Positions 6,182 through 7,977 of a stretch of 7,977 nt of DNA are shown here, piece after piece. This DNA comes from Kiritimatiellales bacterium (GTDB lineage Bacteria > Verrucomicrobiota > Kiritimatiellia > Kiritimatiellales > Pontiellaceae). The position numbers and the translations under genes are program-made. Positions within the stretch are counted from its first letter, which is position 1, and each line of letters starts with the position of its first letter. Under the pieces are notes generated by a model, which worked only from the letters and a program-made list of their open reading frames with translations, was not told the DNA's origin and did not search any database. The DNA lies in assembly GCA_030630445.1 (NCBI GenBank), contig DAOVNC010000153.1, forward strand, positions 1-7,977, read 5' to 3'.

Positions 6182-6381
6182 AAAAATCGCTCCCCTCAAA
6201 ATGGATCCGCGCGAGAAACAAGCCTTCGTCCCCTTCTCCCCGGCAACTGCCAAACCCAAAGGCCAACAAGGAAAAGGTTTGAAAACCCCATTGGATGCAG
6301 GTATTTTCTAAAGCTTCCCGCTTTTATGCCGGACACGCGGCAACGGGATGAACGAGTCAACAGAACAACCGGAGAGGAAAC
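6182..6381 (+). other. Long untranslated leader of the EF-G-like gene
   Basis: If transcription starts just after the 6170-6181 repeat, the mRNA has a leader of about 200 bases. Apart from the ribosome binding site at its end I see no strong hairpin, riboswitch motif or convincing small gene here. A 36-codon frame (6201-6311) lacks a Shine-Dalgarno sequence. Confidence 0.3.
6371..6377 (+). promoter_or_regulatory. Ribosome binding site of the EF-G-like gene
   Basis: GGAGAGG ends four bases before the ATG at 6382, supporting that start; the nucleotide-binding loop then begins 15 residues in, as usual for this family. Confidence 0.7.
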
Positions 6382-7977
6382 ATGAAAAACATACCCATCG
6401 ACAATGTCCGCAACTTCGCTCTAATGGGCCACACGGGTAGCGGGAAAACTTCGCTGATCGACAGTATCCTGTTTAAGCTGGGTCAGGTTGATCGGGTAGG
6501 TTCTCCGGGGAACGGTACCAGTGTGGCCGATTGGACCGACGAAGAAAAAGCGCACGAAATCTCTATTTGGGCCAAGCCGTTCGATGGCGTATACACCGCC
6601 GCAAGCCGCAAAGTCCGCCGCCTGGTCATGCTCGACACCCCCGGCTTCGCCGACTTCATCGGCCAGATGGTCGCTGCCGCCGAAGTCACCGACGCCGCCC
6701 TCATCACCATCGACGCCAGCTCCGGTATTCAGGTCGGCACCCAGCGTGCATGGAAAGCCTGCGAAAAGCGCAACCTCCCCCGCGGCATCGCCATCACCTG
6801 CCTCGACAAGGACGACACCGATTTTGACAACACCCTCTTGGAAATCAAAGAGCGCTGGGGCGACGACCGCTGCATCCCCATGGTGCTCCCGACCGCCGAC
6901 GGCAAAGCCATCGATATTCTCAACTGCCCGGCCAACGAAATCCCCGACGAACTCAAGGACCGCGTGAAGGCCATCAAGGATCACCTGATCGAACTCGCGG
7001 CCGAAACCGACGACTCGCTGATGGAAAAATATTTCGAGGGCGAGGAACTCACCGCCGACGAGTTTTCCGAAGGGCTGCGCAAGTCCGTGCACGACGCCCA
7101 CCTGATTCCCGTTTTCGCGACTTCCGTGAAAGCGGACATCGGCGTAAAAGAGACGATGGATTCCATCAGCCGCCTCTTCCCGTCGCCCCACGACTATCCC
7201 GTAAGCTGCGCGGAGGGCAACGAGATCTCCGCCGAGGAGGACCAGCCCTTCTCCGGAAAGGTCTGGCGCTGCTTCAACGACCCCTTCATCGGGCAGTTGA
7301 CCTTCGTGCGCATCTATAGCGGCGTGCTCAAGCCCGGCATGGAGATCTACAACCCGACCAAGAACCAGAAGGAAAAAGTCAGCACGATCCTCTATGTGGA
7401 CGGGAAGAAAACCACCGAGGCTTCCGAGGCGAAGGCCGGCGACATTGTGGCGCTCACCAAGCTTAAGCACACCTACCTCAACGACTCGCTCTGCGCGCCC
7501 GGCGCAACCATCGAGTTCAAGCCGATCGTCTTCCCCGCGCCAGTTACGGCCTATGCCGTCGAGCCGAAGAACAAGGCCGATGCCGACAAGATTGGAATGG
7601 CCCTGCACCGCGCCACCGAAGAGGATCCCTCCACCCGCCTCGACCACAACACCGAGACCCACGAGCTCGTCCTCTGGGGCATGGGCGACATGCACCTCGA
7701 CGTCACCCTCGAGCACATCAAGAACCGCAGCAACGTCGAGATGACCCACCACACCCCGAAGGTCGCCTACAAGGAAACCATCACCGGCAACGGCGAAGGG
7801 CACTACAAGCACAAGAAGCAGTCCGGTGGACGCGGCCAATATGGCGAGTGCTATATCCGCATCCGTCCGAAGGATCCGTCCGAAGAGACCTGGTTCCTCA
7901 ACAAGATTGTCGGCGGCGCGATCCCCGGCGGCTTCATCACCGCCTGCGAAAAAGGCTTTGTCGAGGGTCTGGAAAAA
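6382..7977 (+). CDS. Elongation factor G-like translational GTPase (EF-G2/FusA2 type), 3' partial
   Basis: The 532 visible residues run without a stop to the window end; about 160 residues (rest of domain IV and domain V) should lie beyond. EF-G catalyses ribosome translocation, but this copy looks like a paralogue. The P-loop GHTGSGKT (16-23) is intact. Switch I reads EISI with Ser61 in place of the usual Thr and His-Glu (58-59) in place of Arg-Gly. Switch II is DTPGFADF (85-92), with Phe89 replacing the catalytic His of DTPGH. The G4 motif is TCLD (139-142) instead of NKxD. Domain II spans about 289-385, domain III about 388-462 (GMGDMHLDV at 433-441), and domain IV begins with KHKKQSGGRGQYG (476-488), which is close to canonical EF-G. 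Such changes are typical of EF-G2/FusA2-type proteins, whose role is unsettled; GTP hydrolysis may be altered. Automatic annotation may call it fusA. It has its own leader and no str-operon neighbours (rpsL, rpsG, tuf), supporting a paralogue. Confidence 0.88.
   Translation, partial: MKNIPIDNVRNFALMGHTGSGKTSLIDSILFKLGQVDRVGSPGNGTSVADWTDEEKAHEISIWAKPFDGVYTAASRKVRRLVMLDTPGFADFIGQMVAAAEVTDAALITIDASSGIQVGTQRAWKACEKRNLPRGIAITCLDKDDTDFDNTLLEIKERWGDDRCIPMVLPTADGKAIDILNCPANEIPDELKDRVKAIKDHLIELAAETDDSLMEKYFEGEELTADEFSEGLRKSVHDAHLIPVFATSVKADIGVKETMDSISRLFPSPHDYPVSCAEGNEISAEEDQPFSGKVWRCFNDPFIGQLTFVRIYSGVLKPGMEIYNPTKNQKEKVSTILYVDGKKTTEASEAKAGDIVALTKLKHTYLNDSLCAPGATIEFKPIVFPAPVTAYAVEPKNKADADKIGMALHRATEEDPSTRLDHNTETHELVLWGMGDMHLDVTLEHIKNRSNVEMTHHTPKVAYKETITGNGEGHYKHKKQSGGRGQYGECYIRIRPKDPSEETWFLNKIVGGAIPGGFITACEKGFVEGLEK

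Noticed and set aside
6201..6311. 36-codon frame in the EF-G leader (begins MDPREKQAF)
   Set aside because: There is no Shine-Dalgarno sequence before the ATG, no recognisable motif, and no coupling to the downstream gene. I cannot support it as a leader peptide.
6421..7839. 472-codon open frame on the minus strand opposite the EF-G-like gene
   Set aside because: It is a shadow frame of the same kind, with no motif and no start signal, while the plus strand encodes clear EF-G domains.

Overview
This 7,977-bp window looks like a chromosomal segment from an anaerobic or oxygen-shy bacterium of moderately high GC content. Most coding codons end in G or C, which produces long open shadow frames opposite the real genes. 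An adenosylcobalamin-dependent ribonucleotide reductase next to a rubrerythrin, together with a secreted transglutaminase-like protein and a divergent EF-G paralogue, would fit the PVC group (for example Kiritimatiellota or Lentisphaerota). That placement is an inference from gene style only; no rRNA or other phylogenetic marker is present.

Layout from left to right. A small secreted protein of unknown function (184-669, +) follows a recognisable sigma70-type promoter. It is convergent with nrdJ (850-3108, -), a monomer-type class II ribonucleotide reductase with an N-terminal ATP-cone and all the expected catalytic and shuttle cysteines. Upstream of nrdJ are two NrdR-type palindromic boxes exactly 31 bp apart and two leader hairpins. 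Further upstream is a 131-bp inverted-repeat element (3296-3426), one arm of which contains the stop codon of the next gene. That gene (3424-5139, -) encodes an exported transglutaminase-like protein with an intact Cys-His-Asp triad and a long helical C-terminal region. Divergent from it is rbr (5430-6005, +), a full-length rubrerythrin that ends at a strong intrinsic terminator. A 376-bp gene-free stretch follows, with a cluster of AT-rich dyads. The last gene (6382 to the window end, +) is an EF-G-like translational GTPase cut off in domain IV.

The genes form at least five separate transcription units rather than one operon. The functional thread is DNA precursor synthesis without oxygen dependence (NrdJ under probable NrdR control) and peroxide defence (rubrerythrin). 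I found no CRISPR array, tRNA, rRNA, recognisable transposase gene or obvious defence or secretion cluster. The most unusual items are the inverted-repeat element between nrdJ and the transglutaminase gene, the palindrome cluster before the EF-G paralogue, and the altered GTPase motifs of that paralogue.
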